A stretch of 64,000 bases of DNA, taken from Rhizophagus clarus (lineage: Eukaryota > Glomeromycota > Glomeromycetes > Glomerales > Glomeraceae). The notes under the pieces are model-generated. The model was not told the DNA's origin, did not search any database, and saw only the letters and a list, made by a program, of their open reading frames with translations. The stretch covers positions 496,001 to 560,000 of the forward strand of contig BLAL01000187.1 in assembly GCA_015698045.1 (NCBI GenBank), given 5' to 3'. Shown one piece after another: positions 30,944 through 41,910 of the stretch (position 1 is the first letter of the stretch; each line of letters starts with the position of its first letter). A program made the position numbers and the translations under genes.

Positions 30944-33577
30944 AAAGTATATTTTAAATACAATTTTCTTTTTTCAAATATATATAATAGTAGTTATGGT
31001 TTTTATTGGATTTAATTTTGCTGTAATTTAGAAAAATTTCATATAAAATATACTAAAATTGTTTTTAAAATAATAATAATAATAAAAGCTTTAATTTAAA
31101 ATAACTGATAAACTTTTTTTAATAAAATATTTTTTCTTTTTCTAATGCTTTTAATATAAATATTATAAATATTATATCTAAAATAAAGGAGTTTACTACA
31201 CTTATCATAAAGAAAAATTTTAATAAATCTAATATTATAGCATTTTTAATTGCAAGCTTTTTTAGTTTAATAATATATAAATAATAATATTATAAATACT
31301 ATAATAATATCTTTTAAAATTTATTTTTTTTTTTACTTATTTTTTTTTAGTAATATAATTTTTTTTACTGTATTAATAATTTAAATATTCTTTAACAAAA
31401 AAAAGTATGCTACTTTAAGGAATATTTGATAATTTATAAATTAGTATACAGTAAATACAAAATATTAAATTATTTATTTAGTTTATTTAATATAAAAAAA
31501 ATTAAATTAAACAAAAATATTTATTAGATTTGAAATAATAACTTTATTTTTTTATCTTATTAGTTTCTTTTATTACTTTTAAGTTTTAATTATAGATTCT
31601 CTTGTTATAATAAAAATAAAAATAAAAATAATAATTTTATTTTAAAAAAAAAATACATTTATATTTTATTATTATTGTAAAAAAAAATCTGCAATATAGT
31701 CACTTGGGAAAATTTTTATTTTTTATAACCTGCATAAACTGGTTTTTTTTTGGTTCTTCATGAGTTGTGACTGTGCAACTTATTTAGTATATTTGGAGGG
31801 AGGTATTGTTATTTAAAGAAGAAAGTTTATGGTGTGGTTGATGCTTATAAGTGATACTTTAGTTATACTTTTAAAGTATATTATTGTTATCTTGCAGGAT
31901 CAGGTTGCTTACCTTGTATTTTTAACTAAGAGTTTCATGATAATTGTATCATTTATTACTTTTGTATTAGCAACAATTTGATTGAGTTTCAAATACTCAT
32001 ATTTTTATATATTGAAGTTAGTTTGTTTACTTGTTTATCTTGTAAAGAATTTTAATTTCTCTTGTTTTTAAAAATAAAAAAAAATATTATTGTAAAAAAA
32101 ATTTTTTTCTTATTAAAAGTAATTTTTAATTAATTTTTATAAAATATTTATTATAATAATTTATTTTATAAAAAAAAAAACTATTTGACAATATAAAATA
32201 ATTTTATATAAAATTTTAGCAAATTTTAAAAAATTAAATAATATTACATTTGTAATATATTACACATTATAAATAAAAAAAAAAAAAAAAAAATATATTA
32301 AAAAGTTTATAAGTATAAATAAAAAAAATAAAATTATATAACTTAAAACTACAGTAGTAAAATAAAACAAAAATTTAAAAACAATAAAACCAATTTTAGT
32401 ACAGTAAATTTTCTGAAATATATTTTCTATAAATAAACTTATTCTTTATGCTAAAATTATACTTTCATAAGTTTTTAAATTTTTATTTTATTTTACTAGA
32501 TTCAACTAATTCAAAAATAGGGATAAAGACTTTATTTTAATAAAATTTTTTCATTAAAATAAATTCTATTTTCAAAGATAAGAAAAATAAAGGAATTTAT
32601 AAATATTTAAAAATAATATAATGCTTATATAAAGGGAAATAGTTTTTTTTATTTTAAAAAATATTTATAACAAAAGATTTTTAAAAAAATAGGAAAGTAT
32701 TAATAAAATAGAAGATGGCAGAACTATTAAATATGTTCTATTTACAGTCTAACCTCGATATATCGATATCCGATATACCGATATATATTAAAAATTCGAT
32801 ATAACGATGGGATTTCGTTTTCCCACCATATATGGGAGCATATAAATATCGGTATAATTTTGATATAACGATATTTTTTCCGAAATTTCATGAGTCCCGA
32901 CATATCGTTATATCGGAGTTTGACTGTATTTGTTTTTTTTTAGCATCAAGATAATTATTAATTATAAATAAATAAATAAATTTTGAAGTTTGAACATTCG
33001 TTTCTATATGTTATTTGAAATGTTAATATAATCTCGTAAATTAGGGAAACAAAGTGTTGTTTATTAATTTATTGAATTAAAAATTTCTTGGCTAAATACC
33101 GAAATGTAACGAAAGGCCTGTATTTTTCAACGCGGATGTCCGTCCGACAAAAGTGGTATTCATAATAAAAACAAATAATAAATATATCACGAATGGTATT
33201 TTTGCTTCATACATTACATTGTGGCCTAGTTGTTATTATCAATATATATTATTATTAAGTGTATTATTTATTTGTTAAATTAAATAAAATCTATTACAAG
33301 TTTATTATTATTATTATTACATGAACATATTTTTTTCGCGGTAAATTATATTAAATATATTTTTATTCTTAAGATTTATTTTATAAAACATATTAGTCTA
33401 ATATTTTGTTAATAGTAGAATAAAGCTATTCAATTAAATTTTAAGCTATTTATAGGAATTTGTTTAAAAGAAAAGCTTAAATTCATACACAAAACAATAT
33501 ATTAGAAAACTTACTCTTCCTTACTATTAATAAGGTGGAAAAAAAAGTTATTTACTATTGAAAATATGAAAGATTTA
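30944..33577. other. AT-rich intergenic region between convergent genes
   Basis: Mostly simple A/T sequence with no exon-like frame. 31740-32060 is of more normal complexity (for example GAGTTGTGACTGTGCAAC and CTTGCAGGATCAGGTTGC) and could be a non-coding transcript, but nothing identifies it. A MITE lies at 32745-32926. Confidence 0.4.
32745..32926. mobile_element. 182-bp MITE, pogo/Tc1-mariner-like ends
   Basis: Terminal inverted repeats of about 27 bases: CAGTCTAACCTCGATATATC at the left and CAGTCAAACTCCGATATAAC read inward from the right. A TA dinucleotide flanks each end (32743-32744 and 32927-32928), as expected for Tc1/mariner-type target duplication. The ends resemble those of pogo/Tigger-like elements. 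No coding capacity; mobilised in trans if at all. Confidence 0.75.
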
Positions 33578-35053
33578 TTAATTTTCATCGGTTGATTGTT
33601 GAGTATTTTCGGAAGGAGAATAAGGAGGCGGTAAAGTTATCGGAGTACTAATAGTATCTTGTACATGAGTACAATCGATTATGCATGCATCCTAAAATGT
33701 AATGCAATCCAACGTTATTACAATAAATCAAAGTTACCAAAACAAATTAAAGTAACCATACTTACAGATTTGTCATTATCTTCATTTAATTTCTCGTCTT
33801 TTTTTTCCTCGTCATCGCAATCTTCAACACGTACATAATGATCATCCATTAGCCGATTTTCTTCTTCATTATTTAAAGATTCATAAGCCTAATAAAATTT
33901 AAATCATAATTAATCAAAAATTAAAAGTTTAAATTGTGTAATAAAAAGCGGCATAAAACATACCTTTTTATTATCACTTGACAAGCATAAAACACCACAA
34001 ATGGCAACGGCACATAATGTTATGACGGATAAAGCAACATAAGCACAACTATTTCTACTCCTAAATAGTCTTTCTCTAATTTTGTCTGTAATGGACTCGT
34101 TATTGCTCTTTACTTGAGAAGCGACTGACACGTGAGTATGAGCTTTCAATTCTTTTTTATTAGTATCATTTTGAGAAATTTGCTTGCGATTACGATGATT
34201 TCTGGTTCTAGATGGAATATTTTCAATTACGGTGATGGTAGTTTCTAATTCTTGTAAACGATGACCATCTTTTGACGCTACAATTACATCAATCGTTTCT
34301 TTTGTTACTTTAATTCCACCTTTATATGATTTAGAATGAGTATGAGGTTTGGCGTAAGATAAATTATCATTATGAACATTATTGTTAGATACATGAGGCA
34401 TTTCAACACTAACGGGAATCTTAGTAGCGCGATGTAAATGAGGATATTTCATGAAAATACAAATCCACATTGGATTTACAATTGTGAGAATCATTATTGG
34501 AATCGCTACTATTAGAATCAATAATTTGATCGTTCCAATTCTTTTTAATGATGAATATGGAAAAGACTTTGACATAACCGTTGTATCTGGTGAGAAAGAT
34601 GAAACTGAAAACATCTTTGATTTTAAGAAGAGAATAAAGTTAGAGAAGATCCAGATGAAAATTTTGTTTTTTTTTTTTAAAAAAAAAAAGAAGAAAAATT
34701 TGGATAGAATTGAAAATGAAAAATCAGTCGATATAAAAAAACCATAATTCTCAAGGGAATAAGCCACTACAATGAAATTACCATCTACATAACACAGCCT
34801 CTTTACTAAACAAATACATTTTAAACAAATTTTCTCATATGCTATCCTTATACAACTTATGCATGATAATGACCATGACTATGACCAAATAAGTGACTAA
34901 TCAAGTATGAAACGAACGACTATCGGGTAACATAGCCACATGCGCAAAATTCATACTTACGGGACTTACGGAATCTACGGGACTTGATTCTTTCGTTTTT
35001 TCATTACAATTATAATAATTTTCATTATGTAAAGGAAGCTTTGTATATTCCAT
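33578..35053 (-). CDS. Two-span membrane protein with a C-terminal PPPY motif (4 exons)
   Basis: Model on the minus strand: exon 1 35053-34970 (MEYTKLPLHNENYYNC...), exon 2 34614-33964, exon 3 33888-33766, exon 4 33691-33578; total 323 residues, all junctions in phase 0. Two hydrophobic segments are visible: IKLLILIVAIPIMILTIV early in exon 2 and YVALSVITLCAVAICGVLCL at its end, with a Ser/Thr/Asn/His-rich region between. The tail is acidic and ends LPPPYSPSENTQQ; PPxY is the ligand for WW domains of Rsp5/NEDD4 ubiquitin ligases, so it may be an adaptor or a regulated cargo. Exon 1 has two GTAAGT donors nine bases apart. Alternatively translation starts at the Met that opens exon 2 (34614). 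The family is not recognised. Confidence 0.6.
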
Positions 35054-35758
35054 TTTTTTTTATTTATTTTCTTATAAAGTTTAGTTAATTATTATTCAAT
35101 CAGATTTGTAAAATTAATTTTCAATTTAAGGCAATAAAAATTAAAAATGCTACGCTTATATTTATAAAGGACTATACTGTAGCAGTAAAATAAAAAAGTT
35201 TCGGTAGAAATAAAAATATTTTTTTTTATTTTTTTTGGAAAGCTATCCCGTCGAAAAATAAATTTTTGGGATGAAAAAAAATTCAATTGAATGCTAACGG
35301 TTTATATACTTTTTTTAATTTCTTTTTACCCATTAAAAAAAAAATCTATTTTAAAACCTAACGTTGTGATCTTAAATCTTACAAATAAAAATGTCACCAA
35401 GATTAAATTAAATACATGAGGTGATATGCGAAAATTTTTTGCTAATGATCTTCATTTAATTCATTAAAAAGGAAGAATTTTCACAGGTCATACATCCTTA
35501 CGCACTTTATTGTTGTAAATTATAATAAGGAAATAATTAATATATATTATTCTTTAAAAGGAGATGTTTCGGGTGGTTTCGCTAAATATGGGACAAGAAA
35601 GGAATGATATAAAAAGTTAATAATTCGTTTTATGGCTAATTTTTTTGCAGTACATGCATTAAAAACATTGAAGTCATGTTTACCCGTTTTGTTATGGAAT
35701 TACGCCGATTGGTAAAACTTTCTCCACATCAATAAACAAACTACAAAAGTTTCAATAA
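35054..35758. other. Intergenic spacer
   Basis: No exon is recognised. It contains the promoter of the PPPY gene (to its left) and the 3' flank of the coiled-coil gene (to its right). Confidence 0.35.
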
Positions 35759-37137
35759 TTAAGAAATATTTGATCCAATCCTGTCAAACACACTTTCCCA
35801 TTCTTCGCTCTCTTTAAGAATATTAATCTGAACTTGATCACAAAAGTCTTGGTTCAATTCACATAGTTTAGCTTTACAAAGTTAAGTGAATAGTTAGTTT
35901 CCTTATAATTTCGAAAAAAAAAAAAAAAAATATTATTTTACCTCGATATTTATTGAATTCCTTATTTAAAGAGTCTAATGATCTTTCAATATAATCGAGC
36001 TGTTGGTTTATTTCAAGTTGTCCTTCTTGCACTAGTTCATAATCTAGTTCGACCAAATCATGAATTAAATATTTTACTGGTAAAAGTTATAAAAATAAAA
36101 AATAAAACACACATGCTTCAATATCGCATAAAATTTCCTATCATAAGTAAAAAAAAAAATATAAATAAGAATTAGTTTGTACGTTATATTATTTAATATT
36201 GCACACTACACACTTCCATGTCACGATCGAAATCCGATTTTTTATTAGGCATGACAGTTTTCATAAAATGAGAAATGTTTGGATTAGATGCACGTAAACG
36301 AGAAGATTGCTTCATCTTGTTATACTTTTCATTACTAAAAATAGGGTTGCATGGTTTATTATCGAAACATGTTTCCTTATATGATTTCAAATCATCATGA
36401 CTTGGTGTATCAGACTTTAAAGGATGTTCATCATGCAACTTATTTTCTTGGGCAATCTCAACAGTTGGCATAACGTCCTGCATTGCCTTTAAAATGGTTA
36501 CATCTTTCTTTGACAAATTGTCCTTTTGCTCAGTAACAATTAATGAATTATCAAAATTTGATTTATTTTCAGATACGTGATTGAAAATTTGTTCTTGGTC
36601 AGAAATTTCATTATGTTTTAATCTTTGTATATCATGATTCATGCAACCTTCAAAGAGATCAACAGTTTCCATATTGCTATCAATGTTCATATTTTCATAA
36701 TAATCCTGTTGTGGAATCATTTCATTCTGATCAATATTTTGAATATATTCGGAATCTTTCAAATAATCATCGAATCCATCGTCTAAAGACATATTATCTT
36801 CTTGTTTTTCAATTTGTAGTTCGTTTGACGAAACTAAATGAGGGTCAGGATTACTTTCATGAACTGGTTGATTACTATCATTATTTCCTTGACTAGAAAA
36901 TGGTAAAGAATGGAAATTTTTTTCATATTGCTTGTGAATTTCATTATTTTTTCGTTCAAGATTAGTTTCATGATCTTGAGGATTATCCGGGACGTTATCA
37001 TCCTTATTTTGACTTTTAAAATATGTATTTGAAGAACGATGATCGCCCCATTCTGCCAATTTTTCAGGGGTTAATTTCAAGTGATTAAGGTTTTTAGAAG
37101 AATTATTTTTAGTAGAAGTAATATTATTATTAGACAT
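35759..37137 (-). CDS. Coiled-coil protein with a long disordered N-terminus (4 exons)
   Basis: Exons on the minus strand: 37137-36214, 36137-36113 (25 nt), 36076-35942, 35871-35759; together 398 residues. Residues 1-308 are Asn/Asp/Glu/His-rich and probably disordered (SSKNLNHLKLTPEKLAEWGD, DDGFDDYLKDSEYIQNIDQN). The last 90 residues are helical with heptads (LEINQQLDYIERSLDSLNKE, then DQVQINILKESEEWESVFDR). Two donors are GTGTGT rather than GTAAGT/GTATGT; splicing there is needed to reach the coiled coil, because exon 1 read onward stops after six codons. The coil vaguely recalls nucleoporin Nsp1/Nup62 tails, but there are no FG repeats, so no function is claimed. It shares a 428-base divergent promoter region with the next gene. 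Confidence 0.6.
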
Positions 37138-37565
37138 TTGTTTATGGTCACGTGAAAGAAAATTAAATTCAAATAGTTTTGGAATTTTTTAAAAGTTAAA
37201 AAAAAAAAAAAGGAACTCGAAAGTTTGATGGCTTGACACTTTATTTGTACAATAAGTAATTATACTACAAACTAATTGACAAATATAAAATACACTTTCA
37301 AATATTGAAATAGCGAAAAGGAGAATAGCCGTTCAAAACGTATAAAATAAGGTTTTTAAACTTAGCCCTTATTTCGGGAAATCCATAGTAATATTAACTA
37401 TTACAAATTTCACGTGAAAATATTTACCTAAATAAATAAAATTGTATAAAAAAAAAAAAAAAAAATTTAAACCTTTGTCCTCTCTTTTTATAAAAAAAGT
37501 TTTCATCCTCGGCTTAAGTCTCTCACTAACGAAACATCATTAATTACGAAAAAAAACATATAAAA
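37138..37565. promoter_or_regulatory. Divergent intergenic promoter region
   Basis: 428 bases between two gene starts that point away from each other (37137 minus, 37566 plus). It is AT-rich, with long A-runs at both edges (about 37198-37210 and 37448-37463) that may be nucleosome-depleting tracts. No defined factor site is recognised. Confidence 0.4.
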
Positions 37566-38498
37566 ATGACTTCAGGAAGTCCTTTACCTATTGAAACATA
37601 CCTTAAAGAATGGGAAAATATATGTACAAATTTTTACGTAAATAATGATGAACTTGCTGGTACAATTGTCGGACTTGTAGAATTTGCTTCACATTCTAAT
37701 GAAACTATTACTTTAAATTTTTCTACTGTTGACCAAACGGTAGCGGGAAAAAAGGAAGATTTAGAAAAGTTACTTAATAAGATAGGTTTTGTTAATGGTA
37801 CAATGTTATTACCACAAGAATTTAATAAATATCTCGAGACAAAACGTAAAATTCGATCAGAATTTCATCGTAAAAAAGCCGAACAGCTTCAAGAAGAATT
37901 AGATAGATTATTAAATTCCAAACCAGCACAATATACTCCTTTACATCGACGTTCAGAATTAACAACTTTCATTAATCAATATAATAATTCAGTTGGTGCA
38001 AAACCTTTTATTAAGGGATTGTTGCATATGTTTAAATTACAATTAAATCAATCAAATTTAGCAAGTTGGACTTTTTTAGATGATATATTTACTCAAAATG
38101 GTCCTGATTTTATGAGAGCTAGCGTTAATTTATTAATTAATGTATTAAGTTTTACTCATACCGTTCAACAAGCTGACGAAAGTGGACAAGGTGATAATCT
38201 GCGAACTTGGTATATGAGCAGTTTATTAAATGATTCCGAAATTAACTTTTTAATTGGAATTTTATCGAAAGAAAATACTTATAATAAAGTAAGAGCGACT
38301 GGTACCGTAGAATTATCTTCACAACAAAGACCTGCTGAGATGATTACTTCCGAAGGTAATATTAGTAAATTATGTTATTTACCTTTTAAATTCTTTTTAT
38401 TTTGGTGGAATCTTGCAAAATTATGGTTAAATTTTTGTTGCGGAATTATTGGTTTTAAAAAGAATCACTCCTCTGTTTCTTCTGAGTTACATGTTTAA
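37566..38498 (+). CDS. Unrecognised 310-residue protein, single exon
   Basis: Open from ATG 37566 with a preceding A-rich leader. Residues 1-250 look like a soluble helical protein (ETYLKEWENICTNFY, KAEQLQEELDRLLNSKPAQY, SWTFLDDIFTQNGPDFMRAS, LNDSEINFLIGILSKEN). Residues about 268-300 form a single hydrophobic stretch rich in Phe, Trp and Cys (LCYLPFKFFLFWWNLAKLWL), then a short polar tail. This arrangement suggests a membrane-attached C-terminus. A GTAATATT donor-like site lies just before that stretch, so an alternative spliced end is conceivable. Codon usage and frame length make it a real gene, but I recognise no family. Confidence 0.65.
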   Translation: MTSGSPLPIETYLKEWENICTNFYVNNDELAGTIVGLVEFASHSNETITLNFSTVDQTVAGKKEDLEKLLNKIGFVNGTMLLPQEFNKYLETKRKIRSEFHRKKAEQLQEELDRLLNSKPAQYTPLHRRSELTTFINQYNNSVGAKPFIKGLLHMFKLQLNQSNLASWTFLDDIFTQNGPDFMRASVNLLINVLSFTHTVQQADESGQGDNLRTWYMSSLLNDSEINFLIGILSKENTYNKVRATGTVELSSQQRPAEMITSEGNISKLCYLPFKFFLFWWNLAKLWLNFCCGIIGFKKNHSSVSSELHV

Positions 38499-38781
38499 TT
38501 TAATTAATATGAGCTTATAGACTAATATATATATATATATACGTGTATTATTTATATTTATTTGTTTACTGTATCAGGTATTAGAAATGTTATTAACTTA
38601 ATAAACTACAGTAATTCATCTTTTAATCCGTTAAAAATTGTGCGCGGTCTATTAATAATGTAACGCAGATTTTTTTCCAAATCTAGTGAATGAACATGAT
38701 CTACATGCGTTAAAAAAGATCGATATAAAAATCTTAGAAAAAAAATTTTTTTTTTTTTTTTCCTCTAATTTCTAATTCACA

Positions 38782-41437
38782 ATGTTGAAGAATTTAAGAT
38801 TCGTTCGCGTTCAAGCTAATTCTGTACGATTAATAGATTTTTTTTTTTTAATAACTTTAAAGAAACAAACTTCAAATTATTTATCATTTTAATTTTATAG
38901 ATTTCTCGGCAAAATCGTTCATTCAGCATTATTTCATCAAATTGGGTAAGATAATTTATTTTATCTTATCAGTTATCACGTGAACATCCGTCACTATATA
39001 ATCATCAAAAAAAAGAATATCACTGACTTTTCAAAACTGTAATGACTTCTCAGCAAAAGTATAGAACTGAACGTGATACATTTGGTGACATTGAAGTTCC
39101 CGCGGACCGTTATTGGGGTGCGCAAACTCAAAGGTAAAAACTCTTTCATTTATTCAACTGAAAATTCTATTGTATTATGTTATGACATATTGACTTTTTG
39201 TTCGCTTTATGTTAAACATTTCAATTGTTAATAGGTCACTCAAGAATTTTGATATCGGTGGTCCAACCGAACGTATGCCTGAACCTTTAATAAAGGCATT
39301 CGGTATAGTAAAACGAGCTGCCGCTACTGTAAATATTACTTATGGTCTTGACCAAAAAATAGGTGAATCTATAATTAAGGCTGCAGACGAGGTATATCAA
39401 TTATATATCATTATTTATTCATCTTCAAGAAATCTTTCAAATTTTGTTGTTATTTTTTTTTTTATATAGGTAAGTAAAGGAGATCTCTTGGACCACTTTC
39501 CTTTGGTAGTATGGCAGACCGGTTCTGGAACACAAACAAACATGAATGCTAATGAGGTAACAATATAATGATTATATTGATTAGATTTAATTTATCGATA
39601 ATCTTAATTCTTCGTGATACAATTAAGGTTATCGCAAATAGGGCTATTGAAATATTAGGTGGTCAACTTGGAAGTAAAAATCCAGTTCATCCTAATGATC
39701 ACGTGAATATGAGTCAGTCGTCAAACGATACGTGAGTATTTAGTACGGCGTTATTGTAATGTTACACGTGATTAACCGTATTCCTTAATGTAGTTTTCCT
39801 ACGGCCATGCATGTGTCCGCAGCAATAGAAATCAACAGTCGACTACTTCCAGGGTTAACATTATTGCGTGATGCGATTGCAGAAAAGTCTAAAGAATTTC
39901 AAAACATTATTAAAATTGGAAGAACTCACTTGCAAGTATGTTTTTTTTTTCTTTTTAAATAATAGACGAATTTGCTAATAATGACGTTTTATTTAGGATG
40001 CTACTCCGCTTACCCTTGGTGATGAATTCTCTGGATATGTACAACAATTGACATTTGGTATTGAACGCGTTAAAACAACATTACCAAGGTTATATTATCT
40101 GGCTCAGGGTGGTACAGCTGTCGGAACTGTATGTAATTAATCATTTCAATTTCAAGAATCTTTTTTTTGTCACGTGTGATAATAACAAAATTTATTAAAT
40201 AGGGGTTGAATACTCGTGAAGGATTTGACGTTAAAATTGCAGAAGAAATCTCGAAGATAACCAATTTACCTTTCCAAACTGCGCCCAATAAAGTTAGTTT
40301 ATAAAATTAATTTAAAAAGTTCATCATATATATATATATCTATATATGTTTTACCAAGAATTCTATTTTATTAATAGTTTGAGGCTCTGGCATCTCATGA
40401 CGCTATAGTTGAAGTTAGTGGATCTCTTAACACTGTTGCTGTTTCTTTAATGAAGATAGCAAATGACATACGTCTTCTTGGTATATATTTGTAAATAACA
40501 TATTGCAATATAACATGGAACATTCTGATAACCAAAAATATATGTAATATTTAGGTTCTGGACCTCGTTGTGGTTTTGGTGAAATTTCACTTCCCGAAAA
40601 CGAACCTGGATCTTCGATCATGCCCGGTAAAGTTAACCCAACCCAATGTGAAGCCATGACAATGGTTGCTGCTCAAGTAATGGGTAATAATACCGCCATA
40701 TCTATATCTGGTTCAAATGGACATTTTGAAGTAAGATTTGATTAAATATTCATGCACCTTCTTTTTTAATGATATGAATTATTGATAAAATTTTAATATT
40801 TTATATTAGCTAAATGTATTCAAACCCGTTTTAATTAAAAATCTTCTTCATTCAATTCGTATTTTGGGTGATGCGAGTGTATCATTTACAAATAATTGTG
40901 TTGTAGGAATCAAAGCTAATGAAGAAAAGGTTAATATTATCTTTTTCTTTTATTCATAATGTTAATAATATAAAGTATTAATAATAATTATTATTTTAGA
41001 TTAACAATATTATGCAACAAAGTCTTATGCTTGTTACTGCGTTAAATCCATATATTGGTAATTATCATAAAGTAACTTGAAAGTAAATATTCATAAGGGT
41101 ATATAAATAATCAATTCGATACGATAATTTTTTTTATTTAACAGGATATGATAAGGCTGCTGCGGTAGCAAAGAATGCATTTAAAGAAAATTTGACGGTA
41201 AATTCCTAAACTAGAATTTTTTTTTTTAATAATTTTACTAATATTTTTTTTTTTTTTTTAATTTTAATTTAATCGAATAGTTGAAAGATTCTGCTATTAA
41301 ATTAGGGCTTCTCTCATCAGAACAATTTGACGAATATGTTAAACCAGAAAAAATGCTTGGTAAATATATTTATTATTTAACACTAACGTGTTAACTTTAT
41401 TTAACATTTAAATTGTTTTTATTTAGGTCCAAAATAA
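38782..41437 (+). CDS. FUM1: Fumarate hydratase, class II, with mitochondrial and cytosolic first exons
   Basis: Core exons: 39054-39133, 39235-39391, 39470-39556, 39628-39731, 39794-39935, 39997-40128, 40203-40292, 40378-40480, 40555-40730, 40810-40929, 41000-41057, 41145-41197, 41281-41359, 41427-41437. All junctions keep frame. Two starts fit: (a) a leader 38782-38823 plus 38901-38945 ([29 protein letters not shown]; basic, Ser/Arg-rich, no acid, a good mitochondrial presequence) joined at 39054, giving 492 residues; (b) ATG 39042, lying within the leader's last intron and reading straight through ([14 protein letters not shown]), giving 467 residues. The class II signature [11 protein letters not shown] is in exon 10 counting from 39054 as the second; [20 protein letters not shown] and GRTHLQDATP substrate-site blocks are intact. 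It converts fumarate to malate in the TCA cycle; cytosolic fumarase also serves the DNA-damage response in yeast. Confidence 0.93.
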
Positions 41438-41910
41438 TCTATTTATTTATTTAATAAGTTATTAATTATATTATGTAAATCATAAATAAATCCGATTTCC
41501 GTTCTTTGTAAAACAAACAAATCTTAATAACGAAAGCGAGTTGGAAAATGATAGCCTGAGTAAAATAAATTTTGCGGCAAACATCTGACATTCTTCCTGT
41601 AAAATATATTCGTGTAATTTCGTGTATATTTTCGAAAATTTTCGAAACCATTGGTGATCGTGCACTTTAAATTTAATATTTGCATTATTTAATACTCTTA
41701 TAAAACTTGGCCAGATTTGAACTACACACTTTCTCAAGAATATCAATAATTACTATTATTTTAATTATTTAATTATTTTACGTGATTTTTTATGTAATGA
41801 AATCATCACAAACTATACAATCAATACTTCAATTATTATGAAAGAACAATTCTGAACCTAATAAAGACCGATTATTTACAAAAAAACTTGCATATGATAC
41901 ACTGAAGACT
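41438..41910. other. Spacer between convergent FUM1 and forkhead genes
   Basis: The 3' flanks of two convergent genes, 473 bases. The frames present on the minus strand (61 and 88 codons) show no family features and overlap in different phases. Nothing is called. Confidence 0.35.

Noticed and set aside
34615..34767. N-terminal extension of the PPPY protein reading through a poly-Phe run
   Set aside because: The run comes from a T13/A11 stretch inside the first intron. A proper exon with GTAAGT donor exists upstream at 34970-35053.
41466..41746. Minus-strand frames of 61 and 88 codons between FUM1 and the forkhead gene
   Set aside because: They overlap in different phases, have no recognised motif, and sit in the 3' flanks of two convergent genes.
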